Assembly (NCBI RefSeq): GCF_000014225.1
Contig: NC_008228.1
Span: 4,464,001-4,528,000 of the forward strand
Source: Paraglaciecola sp. T6c
Lineage (GTDB): Bacteria > Pseudomonadota > Gammaproteobacteria > Enterobacterales > Alteromonadaceae
Direction: 5' to 3'
Length of the DNA stretch: 64,000 nucleotides
The notes below the pieces were generated by a model that did not search any database, was not told where the DNA came from, and saw nothing but the letters and a program-made list of their open reading frames with translations. Numbering within the stretch: position 1 is the first letter of the stretch; every line of letters begins with the position of its first letter. Made by a program: the position numbers and the translations under genes. Positions 9,196 to 18,101 of the stretch are shown piece by piece.

Positions 9196-10914
9196 TCAAA
9201 GTGGATTTAATCCCTCGACTAAAAACTGCAAAGAAGTCCGACCGCGAAATTCGTTAATATCTAATTTGTAGGCCAACTCCACGTGTTTGCATTGCTCGTT
9301 AGGCCATATTTGGGTATCAACGTTAAATGCGATTGCATCGATTAATTTTCCCGACGGCATACGCAGCATCATTTTTAAATGCTTTTGGCCGACAATGCGC
9401 TGTTCAACCAATTCAAATTCGCCATCAAAAAGTGGCTCAGGGAAACCTTGTCCCCAAGGACCGGCGTCTTTCAGTAATTGGCTGAATTCTAAAGTCAACG
9501 AGCTGGCGGGTATTTCACCGTCTGAAATAAGCTCGCCAGCCAGCGGTTTACCTGCCAAATGCTCTTCAGCCAGTTGGGTAAATCGCAACTTAAATTCGTC
9601 TAATTTACGCGCTTCGATGCTCAAACCCGCTGCCATAGCGTGGCCACCAAATTTGATTATAACACCAGGGTAGCGAGTGCCGAGCTCTTCTAATAAGTCA
9701 CGAATATGCACCCCAGGAATAGAGCGCGCTGAACCCTTAAGTATTTCATCATCTTGATGAGCAAAAGCAATGGTGGGCCTAAAGTACTTTTCTTTGATAC
9801 GCCCAGCCAAAATACCAATCACGCCTTGATGAAAGTCAGCTTGGTACAATACCAAGCCGAGGGGCATGTCTTGCTCTGATAATTGTAAATTTTCGAGGGT
9901 CGTTACCGCTTCTTGCTGCATAGATTGTTCAATTTCACGACGTTCACGGTTTAAACTGTCTAGCTCAACGGCAATCTGTTTGGCTTTGTAATCTGAATCC
10001 GTCAATAAACATTCAATCCCCATGGACATGTCGTCTAATCGTCCAGCGGCGTTTAGCCTAGGTCCGATAACAAATCCCAAATCAGAGGCTACCATTTTAC
10101 GTTTATCTCGCCCTGCGACATCTACCAAGGCTTGAATACCTGGGCGGCACTTGTCACTACGAATACGCAATAGCCCCTGATGCACTAAAATGCGGTTGTT
10201 TTCATCCAAAGGCACCACATCGGCTACAGTACCTAACGCGACTATATCCAATAAGTCTGCTAGATTTGGCACTGCAAGATTGTTCTGTGCGAACCAATCA
10301 ATTTGGCGCAAATGCGCTCTCAGCGCAAGCATCAAATAAAATGCAACGCCTACCCCAGCCAAGTTCTTTGACATAAATGAGCAGTTTGGTTGATTCGGGT
10401 TAACAATGGCATCTGCAACAGGTAGTGATTCTGCAGCTAAGTGATGATCCGTTATCAACACGGTAATACCTAGTTCCTTGGCGCGTTCGACCCCAGCAAA
10501 GCACGCAATGCCGTTATCCACTGTCATGATCACCTGAGCACCTTGCTCGTGTGCCACATCAACAATTTGCGGACTCAGTCCGTAGCCAAAGTTAAAGCGA
10601 TTTGGCACTAGATAGTCATGATTTTTACTGCCCATCATGCCCAGCGCCAGCATGCTCAGCGCCGTACTCGTTGCCCCATCGGCGTCGAAATCCCCAACAA
10701 TGATTATCCGCCTACCCTTGGCTAATGCATCAGCCAATATACTCACGGCTGTATCAACGCCTGACATGTCTTTGTAATGCAATAGCGCTTTGGCGCTTCG
10801 CTCAAGTTGTTGCTCAGAAGTAATGCCGCGAGAGGCGTATATTTGTTTTAAGGTAGGGTTGATGGAGTCAGGTAGATGCTCATCGGAAACAGGGGAACGG
10901 CGGCGTATTTGCAC
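9196..10914 (-). CDS. recJ: Single-stranded-DNA-specific 5'-3' exonuclease RecJ
   Basis: A 572-residue DHH-family nuclease acting in RecF recombination, mismatch and base-excision repair. Motifs seen are VGDFDADGATST (motif I), TVDNG, TDHHLA (motif III, DHH) and the DHHA1 region with KFGGHAMAAGLS. It precedes recO in transcription, separated by the small conserved gene, so two RecF-pathway proteins cluster here. Downstream of dsbC and xerD, as in several gammaproteobacteria (xerD-dsbC-recJ). Confidence 0.97.
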   Translation of the reverse strand: MQIRRRSPVSDEHLPDSINPTLKQIYASRGITSEQQLERSAKALLHYKDMSGVDTAVSILADALAKGRRIIIVGDFDADGATSTALSMLALGMMGSKNHDYLVPNRFNFGYGLSPQIVDVAHEQGAQVIMTVDNGIACFAGVERAKELGITVLITDHHLAAESLPVADAIVNPNQPNCSFMSKNLAGVGVAFYLMLALRAHLRQIDWFAQNNLAVPNLADLLDIVALGTVADVVPLDENNRILVHQGLLRIRSDKCRPGIQALVDVAGRDKRKMVASDLGFVIGPRLNAAGRLDDMSMGIECLLTDSDYKAKQIAVELDSLNRERREIEQSMQQEAVTTLENLQLSEQDMPLGLVLYQADFHQGVIGILAGRIKEKYFRPTIAFAHQDDEILKGSARSIPGVHIRDLLEELGTRYPGVIIKFGGHAMAAGLSIEARKLDEFKLRFTQLAEEHLAGKPLAGELISDGEIPASSLTLEFSQLLKDAGPWGQGFPEPLFDGEFELVEQRIVGQKHLKMMLRMPSGKLIDAIAFNVDTQIWPNEQCKHVELAYKLDINEFRGRTSLQFLVEGLNPL

Positions 10915-10964
10915 AAACTTACTCTAAGTTGATAACAATAAATAGGGGTAAACGGTAAAGCAGA

Positions 10965-10988
10965 AAGCAGGAGCATTTACTCCTGCTT
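10965..10988 (-). terminator. Probable terminator after dsbC
   Basis: Stem AAGCAGGAG / CTCCTGCTT (9 bp) lies just past the dsbC stop. On the minus strand only a short TTTC follows, so it is a weak intrinsic terminator or attenuator between dsbC and recJ. Confidence 0.5.
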
Positions 10989-10994
10989 AACATA

Positions 10995-11723
10995 CTATGA
11001 GGCGTCTTGAATAGCTTGCAATAATTGCATCGGTGGTTGGTAGCCAGGCACCACGCTGCCATCAGGTAAAATAATATTAGGCGTACCATTTACACCTACA
11101 CTCTGACCAAAATTATACTGCTCAGCGACTTGATTTGAACAACTTGCTTTAGCGACGTTTTCGCCGCCTTTCGCTTCATTTAACGCTTTTTGCGGATTAG
11201 CTGAACACCAGACTGACACCATATCTTGATACGGCTTGCTGTTTAAGCCAGCGCGAGGAAAGGCTAAATAACGAACGGTAATGCCTAAATCATTGTATTC
11301 ATCCATTTGATTATGCAACTTACGGCAATATCCACAGGTAATATCAGTAAACACATTCACCACGTACTTTTCTTTCTCTGCTTTGTATTCAATCACAGAA
11401 TTTTTGAAGTGCTCCACCCCATCAACACGCATTTTGGTCAATGTTGTTTCTGTCTCGTTACGCATGCCTTCATCTAGATTAAATATACGGGCTTGAAGGA
11501 AATATTTGCCATCGTCACTGGTGTAAAACAAGCCTTTATCAGTTTGTACTTGTAATAAGCCTGGAACCGGCGCATCGCCAATAGACGTGACTTGCATGCC
11601 TAATGACATTTGAATTTTTTGCTTAACACTATCAAGGTTTTGACTGCTACCTGATGCAGCACTAACACTCAGGCTGACCGATAAAAAGGCAAAAGCAGCC
11701 ACAAATAACGCACGATATTTCAT
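10995..11723 (-). CDS. dsbC: Thiol:disulfide isomerase DsbC
   Basis: A periplasmic disulfide isomerase that repairs mispaired cysteines. The N-terminal signal peptide is MKYRALFVAAFAFLSVSLSVSA. The active site is CGYC in VFTDITCGYCRKLHNQM, inside a thioredoxin fold, preceded by the small dimerisation domain. The ATG at 11723 was chosen because it starts the signal peptide; a longer in-frame extension upstream adds residues that would spoil it. The xerD-dsbC-recJ order is conserved in gammaproteobacteria. Confidence 0.95.
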   Translation of the reverse strand: MKYRALFVAAFAFLSVSLSVSAASGSSQNLDSVKQKIQMSLGMQVTSIGDAPVPGLLQVQTDKGLFYTSDDGKYFLQARIFNLDEGMRNETETTLTKMRVDGVEHFKNSVIEYKAEKEKYVVNVFTDITCGYCRKLHNQMDEYNDLGITVRYLAFPRAGLNSKPYQDMVSVWCSANPQKALNEAKGGENVAKASCSNQVAEQYNFGQSVGVNGTPNIILPDGSVVPGYQPPMQLLQAIQDAS

Positions 11724-11868
11724 ATAAATTCCAACTTGAACAGATAAAGATAAGACCCTAATAGGGAAAAATAATTTCATTTTTATGTACAAACATAGTA
11801 ACTGCTAATGCCCTTGATACCAAGAGCACGACACAATTACTCACACTATTAACGGCTATGTAGGAGCA

Positions 11869-12774
11869 CTATCCTCTAGGGTGATGTGCTGCAACCAATT
11901 CCTGTAAACGAGCAGTGGCCACGTGGGTGTAAATTTGCGTGGTGGATAAATCACTGTGACCTAATAACATTTGCACGACACGTAAATCAGCACCGTGATT
12001 CAACAGATGGGTAGCAAAAGCATGGCGCAAGGTATGTGGCGATAAATCACTGGTGATGTTGGCTTGCGTGGCGTGAAATTTAATACGATGCCAGAACGTC
12101 TGTCGCGTCATGATCGTGCCGCGATTGCTGGGAAACAACACGTCGCTTTCATTTCGCAGCAGTGCTCCTCTCGCCTCTTTCATGTAAGTAGTGAGCCAAT
12201 CCAATGCTTCTTCCCCTAGCGGCACCAGGCGTTCCTTATTACCTTTGCCAGTTACTCTGACCACACCTTGTGAAATACTCAATTGCCCGACGCGTAATGT
12301 GACTAACTCAGTGACCCGCAAACCCGTAGCGTACAAGACCTCAAGCATGGCTTTGTCGCGCAATTGAATGGGGTCGTCGGTTTGTGGTGCGTTGAGTAAA
12401 TCATCCACTTGCTGTTCTGAAAGCGTTTTAGGCAGGGGTTTACTGAGCTTAGGGTTTTGCATACGGCTGACGGGATCATCTTCACGTAACCCGTGTGCCA
12501 ACATATAGCCTGAAAAACGCCGTAAACTACTTAAACAACGAGCGCTACTGCGCTCAGACAAACCATTGTCAAAACGCTCGGCCATGTACTGATTAATATC
12601 CTCAGTTTGAATATCAAGCAAATTAACGACAGAGGATTGCGCCCTCAAGAAGTCGCTGAATTTAGTCAGGTCACTGCGATAGGCATCTAGGGTGTTTTCA
12701 CTCAACCCTTTTTCTAACCAAATCGTATCTAAGAATTGTTCAATTATCTCATGGTTATCAAGCTTACTGGTCAA
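11869..12774 (-). CDS. xerD: Tyrosine recombinase XerD (TTG start)
   Basis: A site-specific recombinase that with XerC resolves chromosome dimers at dif. The catalytic set is visible: Arg in TGLRVTEL, Lys in GKGNKER, HTLRHAFATH, the histidine of LLGHSD and the tyrosine of TTQIYTHV. The open frame extends further upstream, but no in-frame ATG gives a sensible N-terminus. A TTG at 12774, preceded by AGGAAA, gives 301 residues, the normal XerD length. This start overlaps the end of the DUF2007 gene by about 11 bp, suggesting coupling. Confidence 0.93.
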   Translation of the reverse strand: MTSKLDNHEIIEQFLDTIWLEKGLSENTLDAYRSDLTKFSDFLRAQSSVVNLLDIQTEDINQYMAERFDNGLSERSSARCLSSLRRFSGYMLAHGLREDDPVSRMQNPKLSKPLPKTLSEQQVDDLLNAPQTDDPIQLRDKAMLEVLYATGLRVTELVTLRVGQLSISQGVVRVTGKGNKERLVPLGEEALDWLTTYMKEARGALLRNESDVLFPSNRGTIMTRQTFWHRIKFHATQANITSDLSPHTLRHAFATHLLNHGADLRVVQMLLGHSDLSTTQIYTHVATARLQELVAAHHPRG

Positions 12775-13075
12775 TGTGTGTTTCCTGCCCACATTGCCAG
12801 CAGACCTCAAAATTTCCACCATTGGTTTCGCCACAACCAGAACATACCCATTCGACGGCAGTGTGGTTCTCCATTTGTTCGATAAGAATCTCTGCTCGCG
12901 CCTGCCAGCTACCATCGTTTAGCCACACTTCTGGCTGACAATCTAACGGAGATAACTCTCCCATGGCACCGCTGGCGAATTCGTTTTTGATAAAGCAAGG
13001 GATCTTATGCTCATCAAGAAGCTGTTTGACTTGCCACACCATGAAGCGGTCGTTATTTGTGTAAATTCTCATCAT
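12764..13075 (-). CDS. DUF2007-type protein with zinc ribbon
   Basis: A 103-residue protein. The N-terminal part (IYTNNDRFMVWQVKQLLDEHKIPCFIKNE) resembles the DUF2007 'putative signal-transducing' fold. The C-terminus is a compact zinc ribbon with CSGC and CWQC pairs (about residues 79-95). It overlaps the xerD start and is transcribed with it. The family's biochemical role is not established; a small metal-binding regulatory role is only inference. Confidence 0.75.
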   Translation of the reverse strand: MMRIYTNNDRFMVWQVKQLLDEHKIPCFIKNEFASGAMGELSPLDCQPEVWLNDGSWQARAEILIEQMENHTAVEWVCSGCGETNGGNFEVCWQCGQETHIDQ

Positions 13076-13158
13076 GTCTCAAAACTACGTGAGTAATAGT
13101 AATTCCAATAAATAATTGCTCAGTGGTTAATTATTGACTGGGGTGGCTAAAAATTGGC

Positions 13159-14271
13159 TTAATCCATATCGATAGATACATTTGACAACGAACCTAATGC
13201 GTCACCTTGATCAGAATCAAGTTTAATCATCAGGCGCAGGTCATTTGGTGAATCGGCATGGTGTATTGCTTGTTCCAAGCTGATTTTTTGTTCTTGGTAC
13301 AAGGTATAAAGTGCCATATCAAAACTTTGCATGCCCATTTCTTTGCCTTTACGCATGGCCTCTTTTAAGCCGCCAATTTCGTTTCGCTGGATCAAGTCAG
13401 TCACCAGAGGGGAATTTAGCAAGATTTCAATGGCGGCCACGCGTCCTTTGCCATCGACCGTTGGTACCAATTGCTGTGCTATGACCGCACGCATATTCAA
13501 GCTCAAATCAAAACGCAGTTTTTCATGCTGCTCTGGTGGCGCCAAATGCATAATACGCTCAATGGCCTGATTGGCGTTATTAGCATGTAGCGTAGCCACA
13601 CATAAATGCCCGGTATCGGCGAATGACATTGCATATTCCATGGTTTCCATGGAGCGGATTTCACCGATCAAGATAACATCTGGGGCTTGGCGCAAAGAGC
13701 TTTTTAATGCGTCATCAAATGATTGGGTATCAATACCCACTTCTCTTTGGGTCACAACACAGCTTTGATGTTCGTGAACAAATTCAATTGGATCTTCAAT
13801 GGTGAGAATATGCCCTCGGGAATGATGATTGCGATGGCCAATTAAGGCAGCCAAGGACGTAGACTTACCGGTACCAGTGGCACCAACAAACAACACCAAA
13901 CCGCGTTTACTCATAATAATATCTTTGAGCACAGCAGGCAGTCCTAAATCAGCTGCTTTAGGAATGTCGGTCACTATTCGCCTAATAACCATGCCCGGCA
14001 TATCACGTTGCCAAAATGCGCTGCAACGAAAACGCCCGATCCCCTCTCTTGCAATCGCAAAATTGCACTCTTTGGTTTGCACAAATTGCTCTTTTTGCGT
14101 ATCGGTCATAGCATCTTGCACTAAGCCCCAAGCACCGTCTTCATCCAATTTACTGCCGCCTATTGGCGTAAGTTGACCGTTAATTTTTGCGCTGATTGGC
14201 ATGCCTACCGTTATAAACAAATCAGACGCATTTAAATCAGTCATTTCTTGCAAGTAAGGAGTTAAGTCCAT
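13159..14271 (-). CDS. pilU: Type IV pilus retraction-associated ATPase PilU
   Basis: A 370-residue secretion-type ATPase paralogous to PilT and encoded directly downstream of it (32 bp). Walker A is GATGTGKSTS; the Asp box and Walker B are represented by LTIEDPIEF and PDVILIGEIR; the His box is HLCVATLHANN. The longer C-terminus and the divergence from PilT (MDLTPYLQEMTDLNASDLF) fit PilU. It helps PilT retract pili during twitching and DNA uptake. Confidence 0.93.
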   Translation of the reverse strand: MDLTPYLQEMTDLNASDLFITVGMPISAKINGQLTPIGGSKLDEDGAWGLVQDAMTDTQKEQFVQTKECNFAIAREGIGRFRCSAFWQRDMPGMVIRRIVTDIPKAADLGLPAVLKDIIMSKRGLVLFVGATGTGKSTSLAALIGHRNHHSRGHILTIEDPIEFVHEHQSCVVTQREVGIDTQSFDDALKSSLRQAPDVILIGEIRSMETMEYAMSFADTGHLCVATLHANNANQAIERIMHLAPPEQHEKLRFDLSLNMRAVIAQQLVPTVDGKGRVAAIEILLNSPLVTDLIQRNEIGGLKEAMRKGKEMGMQSFDMALYTLYQEQKISLEQAIHHADSPNDLRLMIKLDSDQGDALGSLSNVSIDMD

Positions 14272-14303
14272 AGTTATCTCTGGTAAGTGCGTTGTTGCAT
14301 GCG

Positions 14304-15347
14304 TTAAAAATTCATGCCCGGCTTCTTATCAATCGATAGTGAAGCGGCATCTTCATTGGTAATCAAACCTTGAGCGACCATTTTTTGTAAGCACTGATCC
14401 ATAGTTTGCATGCCATGAGCTTGGCTGGTTTGCATGACAGAGTACATTTGCGGCACTTTATCTTCACGAATAAGGTTACGTATAGCGGGTATACCAAGCA
14501 TGATTTCATGGGCGGCAACACGTCCACCGCCTACTTTTTTCAATAAGGTTTGTGAAATAACCGCCCGTAATGATTCTGACAACATAGAGCGCACCATGGA
14601 CTTTTCTTCTGCAGGGAACACGTCAATCAGTCTGTCTATGGTTTTTGGTGCTGAGTTGGTATGCAGCGTACCAAACACTAAATGACCTGTTTCAGCAGCT
14701 GATATCGCTAACCGTATAGTCTCAAGGTCGCGCAGCTCGCCAACAAGGATCACATCTGGATCTTCACGCAAAGCCGAGCGCAGCGCATTACTGAAACTGT
14801 GTGTATCGCGATGCACTTCACGTTGATTCATCACGCACAGCTTATTTTCATGCACGAACTCGATGGGATCCTCAATGGTCAGGATATGCTCCCGCTTGTG
14901 CCGGTTTATATGATCAACCATGGCCGCAAGCGTGGTACTTTTACCCGAACCAGTCGCTCCAGTGACCAATACAATCCCAGTAGGCTGATTAATAATGTCC
15001 TTGAATATCTGCGGTGCACCTAAATCATCTAAGCTTAAAATTTTGCTTGGAATGGTTCTCAGTACAGCAGCTGCACCTCGATTTTGCACGAACGCATTAA
15101 CCCGAAAACGCGATAAGTCTTTCACTTCAAATGAGAAATCGGTCTCTAAATTTTCTTCATACTCTTTGCGTTGGTTATCGTTCATGATTTCGTATATCAG
15201 GGCATGAACTTGCTTGTGATCTAAGGCGGGAACATTTAACCGACGCATCTCTCCATCAACGCGAATAATTGGCGGTAGGCCTGCTGACAGGTGTAAATCT
15301 GATGCGTTATTTTTGACACTAAAGGCTAAAAGTTCGGTAATATCCAA
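14304..15347 (-). CDS. pilT: Type IV pilus retraction ATPase PilT
   Basis: A 347-residue hexameric ATPase that depolymerises pili. The N-terminus MDITELLAFSVKNNASDLHLSAGLPP is diagnostic. Walker A is GATGSGKSTT, the Asp box is LTIEDPIEFVH, Walker B lies in EDPDVILVGELRD, and the His box is HLVFGTLHTN. AIRNLIREDK matches the AIRNLIRE motif needed for retraction. It starts back-to-back with yggS, the common arrangement in gammaproteobacteria; the divergent promoters share only about 28 bp. Confidence 0.97.
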   Translation of the reverse strand: MDITELLAFSVKNNASDLHLSAGLPPIIRVDGEMRRLNVPALDHKQVHALIYEIMNDNQRKEYEENLETDFSFEVKDLSRFRVNAFVQNRGAAAVLRTIPSKILSLDDLGAPQIFKDIINQPTGIVLVTGATGSGKSTTLAAMVDHINRHKREHILTIEDPIEFVHENKLCVMNQREVHRDTHSFSNALRSALREDPDVILVGELRDLETIRLAISAAETGHLVFGTLHTNSAPKTIDRLIDVFPAEEKSMVRSMLSESLRAVISQTLLKKVGGGRVAAHEIMLGIPAIRNLIREDKVPQMYSVMQTSQAHGMQTMDQCLQKMVAQGLITNEDAASLSIDKKPGMNF

Positions 15348-15375
15348 AGCCTATTCTCCGTTAACAAGTTGCAAT

Positions 15376-16059
15376 ATGGGAACAATAGCAGAACGACTTA
15401 AAATCGCACTGAAAACAATCACTCAGAGTGTTTGTGATGCTAATCGTCCAGCAAATTCAGTCAAATTACTAGCCGTAACCAAAACCAAACCCGTATCAGA
15501 TATCGTGCAAGCGTATGAAGCGGGACACCGTTTATTTGGTGAAAATTATGTACAAGAAGGTGTCGGCAAGATTCAGCAGCTCAGGGAATTAAGCGATATT
15601 GAATGGCATTTTATCGGCCCTTTGCAATCAAACAAGACCCGCCCTGTGGCTGAAAACTTCGATTGGGTGCACAGCATCGACCGCTTGAAAATCGCCCAGC
15701 GATTAAACGACCAACGTAGTGCTCATAAAAAACTAAACGTGTGTATTCAAGTTAATGTTGATAATGAGAGTAGTAAGGCGGGTGTGGCAGTGGATGAAGT
15801 CAGTACGTTGGCTGAGCAAATCAGTGTCATGCCTAATTTAGCGTTACGCGGGCTGATGACGATCCCAAAGGCACAACAAAATGATGGTATGCAGCGTAAA
15901 AGTCTGTTGGTGATGAACGAGCTATTCTTACAACTACAGACAAAATATCCGCAAATTGATACCCTAAGTATGGGAATGTCAAACGATATGCAACTTGCTA
16001 TCGAATGCGGTTCAACCATGGTAAGGATCGGCAGCGCTATTTTTGGTTCCCGTCAGTAA
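15376..16059 (+). CDS. yggS: PLP homeostasis protein YggS (PipY/PROSC family)
   Basis: A PLP-binding protein of 227 residues that buffers pyridoxal phosphate and affects amino-acid metabolism. PLP-lysine and neighbours are in LLAVTKTKPVSDI. Other blocks are FGENYVQEGVGKI, WHFIGPLQSNK, LRGLMTIP and LSMGMSNDMQLAIECGSTMVRIGSAIFG. The ATG at 15376 gives the usual length; an extension upstream would run into the divergent pilT. It is followed by proC and yggT, the classical order. Confidence 0.95.
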   Translation: MGTIAERLKIALKTITQSVCDANRPANSVKLLAVTKTKPVSDIVQAYEAGHRLFGENYVQEGVGKIQQLRELSDIEWHFIGPLQSNKTRPVAENFDWVHSIDRLKIAQRLNDQRSAHKKLNVCIQVNVDNESSKAGVAVDEVSTLAEQISVMPNLALRGLMTIPKAQQNDGMQRKSLLVMNELFLQLQTKYPQIDTLSMGMSNDMQLAIECGSTMVRIGSAIFGSRQ

Positions 16060-16195
16060 AATCGAGCCTCAATACAATTACTTTCGTTCATAGCAAGATC
16101 CATAGGATTTGTTAATAGAGTATGCATATAGAATTTAGTAAATTTAAAAAAAGGTGTCGATTTTCATTCTTCGAAAACCACAACATAGGATAATT

Positions 16196-17017
16196 ATGCA
16201 ACATAGACATATCGCCTTTATCGGCGCAGGAAACATGAGCAGAAGCATCATCAGTGGCATGTGTAACAGTGGCTACCCAGCTGATAAAATTATTGCTAGC
16301 AATCCATCTATGCCTAAATTAACCGCCTTAGAAAGTGATTTTTCTATCCAAATAACGCAGCAGAATGAGCAAGCGGTTCAAGATGCAGATGTGATTGTAC
16401 TTGCCGTGAAACCTCAGCTGATGGAACAGATGTGTTCAACCTTAAAAGACAATGTCTCGTTAAACGGCAAACTGTTTATCTCTATTGCTGCGGGCATTGA
16501 AACCTCACGCTTAAGTGAAATGCTTGGCGGTCAGTCAAATATTGTTCGCACTATGCCAAATACCCCAAGCTCTCTAGGTAAAGGCATGACTGGCTTGTTT
16601 GCTCCGACCCAGGTTAGTCAGGAAGACAAAGATTACGCTGGCGACTTAATGGCGCAAGTGGGTGAAGTTGCTTGGGTTGAAAAAGAATCAATGATCAATG
16701 GAGTCATTGCAGCAGCAGGCAGCAGCCCTGCGTATTTCTATGCCTTTTTAGAGGCCATGCAAAAAGAAGCACAAAGCCAAGGATTCGATCATCAAACCGC
16801 GCGATTACTTGTTCAACAGGCTATGTTGGGGGCTGCAGAAATGGTTTGTCACAATCCTCAGCTTGAAATCAGTGAATTGCGCGCCCAAGTTACTTCAAAA
16901 GGTGGCACTACCGCCAAAGCCGTTGAGCATTTTCAAAACAACGGTATAGACACTTTAGTGTCTGGTGCAATGCAGGCGGCAGTCACTCGAGCCGAAGAAA
17001 TGGCCAAATTATTTTAA
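16196..17017 (+). CDS. proC: Pyrroline-5-carboxylate reductase
   Basis: Catalyses the last step of proline synthesis. The N-terminal Rossmann motif is FIGAGNMSRSIISG and the C-terminal signature is SSPAYFYAFLEAM ... VTSKGGTTAKAVEHF. The ATG at 16196, preceded by AGGA, gives 273 residues, close to E. coli ProC. A 42-base in-frame extension upstream lacks a ribosome-binding site. It lies between yggS and yggT. Confidence 0.96.
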   Translation: MQHRHIAFIGAGNMSRSIISGMCNSGYPADKIIASNPSMPKLTALESDFSIQITQQNEQAVQDADVIVLAVKPQLMEQMCSTLKDNVSLNGKLFISIAAGIETSRLSEMLGGQSNIVRTMPNTPSSLGKGMTGLFAPTQVSQEDKDYAGDLMAQVGEVAWVEKESMINGVIAAAGSSPAYFYAFLEAMQKEAQSQGFDHQTARLLVQQAMLGAAEMVCHNPQLEISELRAQVTSKGGTTAKAVEHFQNNGIDTLVSGAMQAAVTRAEEMAKLF

Positions 17018-17042
17018 TTAGTTTTTAGGAAGATACATATCT

Positions 17043-17585
17043 ATGAGCGCGATGCAGTTTTTAGTTAATACCCTGTTTGAATTGTATTTAATGGTAGTGC
17101 TGCTGCGCTTTTGGTTGCAATTGGCTAGAGCGGATTTTTACAATCCTTTTAGTCAGTTTGTGGTGAAAGCCACACACCCAATTGTCGGCCCCCTGCGTAG
17201 AGTTTTACCATCAATAGGTAGAATGGATACCGCAACATTAGTGCTAGCACTGCTGGTGGCGGGCCTTAAAATAGTCGTTCTTAATTTGATAGCAGGGAAC
17301 ACCAATATTAATCCTTTGGGCTTGGTGATTGGCTCTTTCTATTTAGTAGTCAAAGAAGCGCTGTCGTTAATGATGTGGGTATTGATTATTCGCGCCATCA
17401 TGAGCTGGGTAAGCCAAGGTTACAACCCCATGGATATGGTACTTGGTCAGCTGACTGAGCCTTTGCTGGCCCCCATAAGACGACGTCTTCCTAATTTAGG
17501 TGGTTTAGACTTGTCAGTAATGGTGGTGATTTTGGTGATTATCTTTTTGCAAAAGCTACTAGGTGATGTTTTTGGCTATTTCTAA
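17043..17585 (+). CDS. yggT: YggT family integral membrane protein
   Basis: A 180-residue protein with two copies of the YGGT domain. Each has a hydrophobic helix followed by a short basic loop: NPFSQFVVKATHPIVGPLRRVLP and MDMVLGQLTEPLLAPIRRRLP. The family is linked to osmotic tolerance and cell-envelope organisation in other bacteria. It starts 25 bp after proC, and its 3' end overlaps the next gene by about 20 bp. Confidence 0.93.
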   Translation: MSAMQFLVNTLFELYLMVVLLRFWLQLARADFYNPFSQFVVKATHPIVGPLRRVLPSIGRMDTATLVLALLVAGLKIVVLNLIAGNTNINPLGLVIGSFYLVVKEALSLMMWVLIIRAIMSWVSQGYNPMDMVLGQLTEPLLAPIRRRLPNLGGLDLSVMVVILVIIFLQKLLGDVFGYF

Positions 17586-18015
17586 ACGTGCGTTATTAGC
17601 TGGCAGCGTAATGCTGCTGGCAAACTTGTTTTTCTCAGGAGCAGCGCTTTCTGAGCAAAAAGAGACATTGGGCAATTGGGACGTACATTATATTGCTTTT
17701 AACAGTACCTTCATTACGCCCGATATCGCTAAGCATTACGGCATTGTTCGCAGTAAATACAATGGCGTCATTAATATTTCAGTGCTTGACAAAGCCGATC
17801 AGGTAGCACAGTCCGCGGTACTATCGGGAACCGCACGTAATTTACTCGGTGTGAGCAAGAAACTCACGTTCAAAGAAGTGACTGAAGGCGAAGCTATTTA
17901 CTACCTTGCTGTGTTACCTTTTAGCGATCAAGAAACGTTTCGTATTTCAGTTCAGATAAATGACGGCTTAGAACAGCAAGTCCTTAACTTTCAACATAAA
18001 TTTTACGTAGAATAG
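17566..18015 (+). CDS. DUF4426 exported protein
   Basis: A protein of about 149 residues with a signal peptide (ALLAGSVMLLANLFFSGAALS). The mature part LGNWDVHYIAFNSTFITPDIAKHYGIVRSKYNG matches DUF4426, a family commonly found just after yggT. The start overlaps the end of yggT, so translation is probably coupled. GTG at 17563 or ATG at 17566 could initiate. It is predicted periplasmic; function unknown. Confidence 0.85.
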   Translation: MFLAISKRALLAGSVMLLANLFFSGAALSEQKETLGNWDVHYIAFNSTFITPDIAKHYGIVRSKYNGVINISVLDKADQVAQSAVLSGTARNLLGVSKKLTFKEVTEGEAIYYLAVLPFSDQETFRISVQINDGLEQQVLNFQHKFYVE

Positions 18016-18101
18016 GAAAAAATTAGACCAAAGTTATCGTCAGATAATATTGCGTCACCGCCCGTTCTCACATACTGTTTAGTCTCCAATTGGAGGCTAA
18101 C

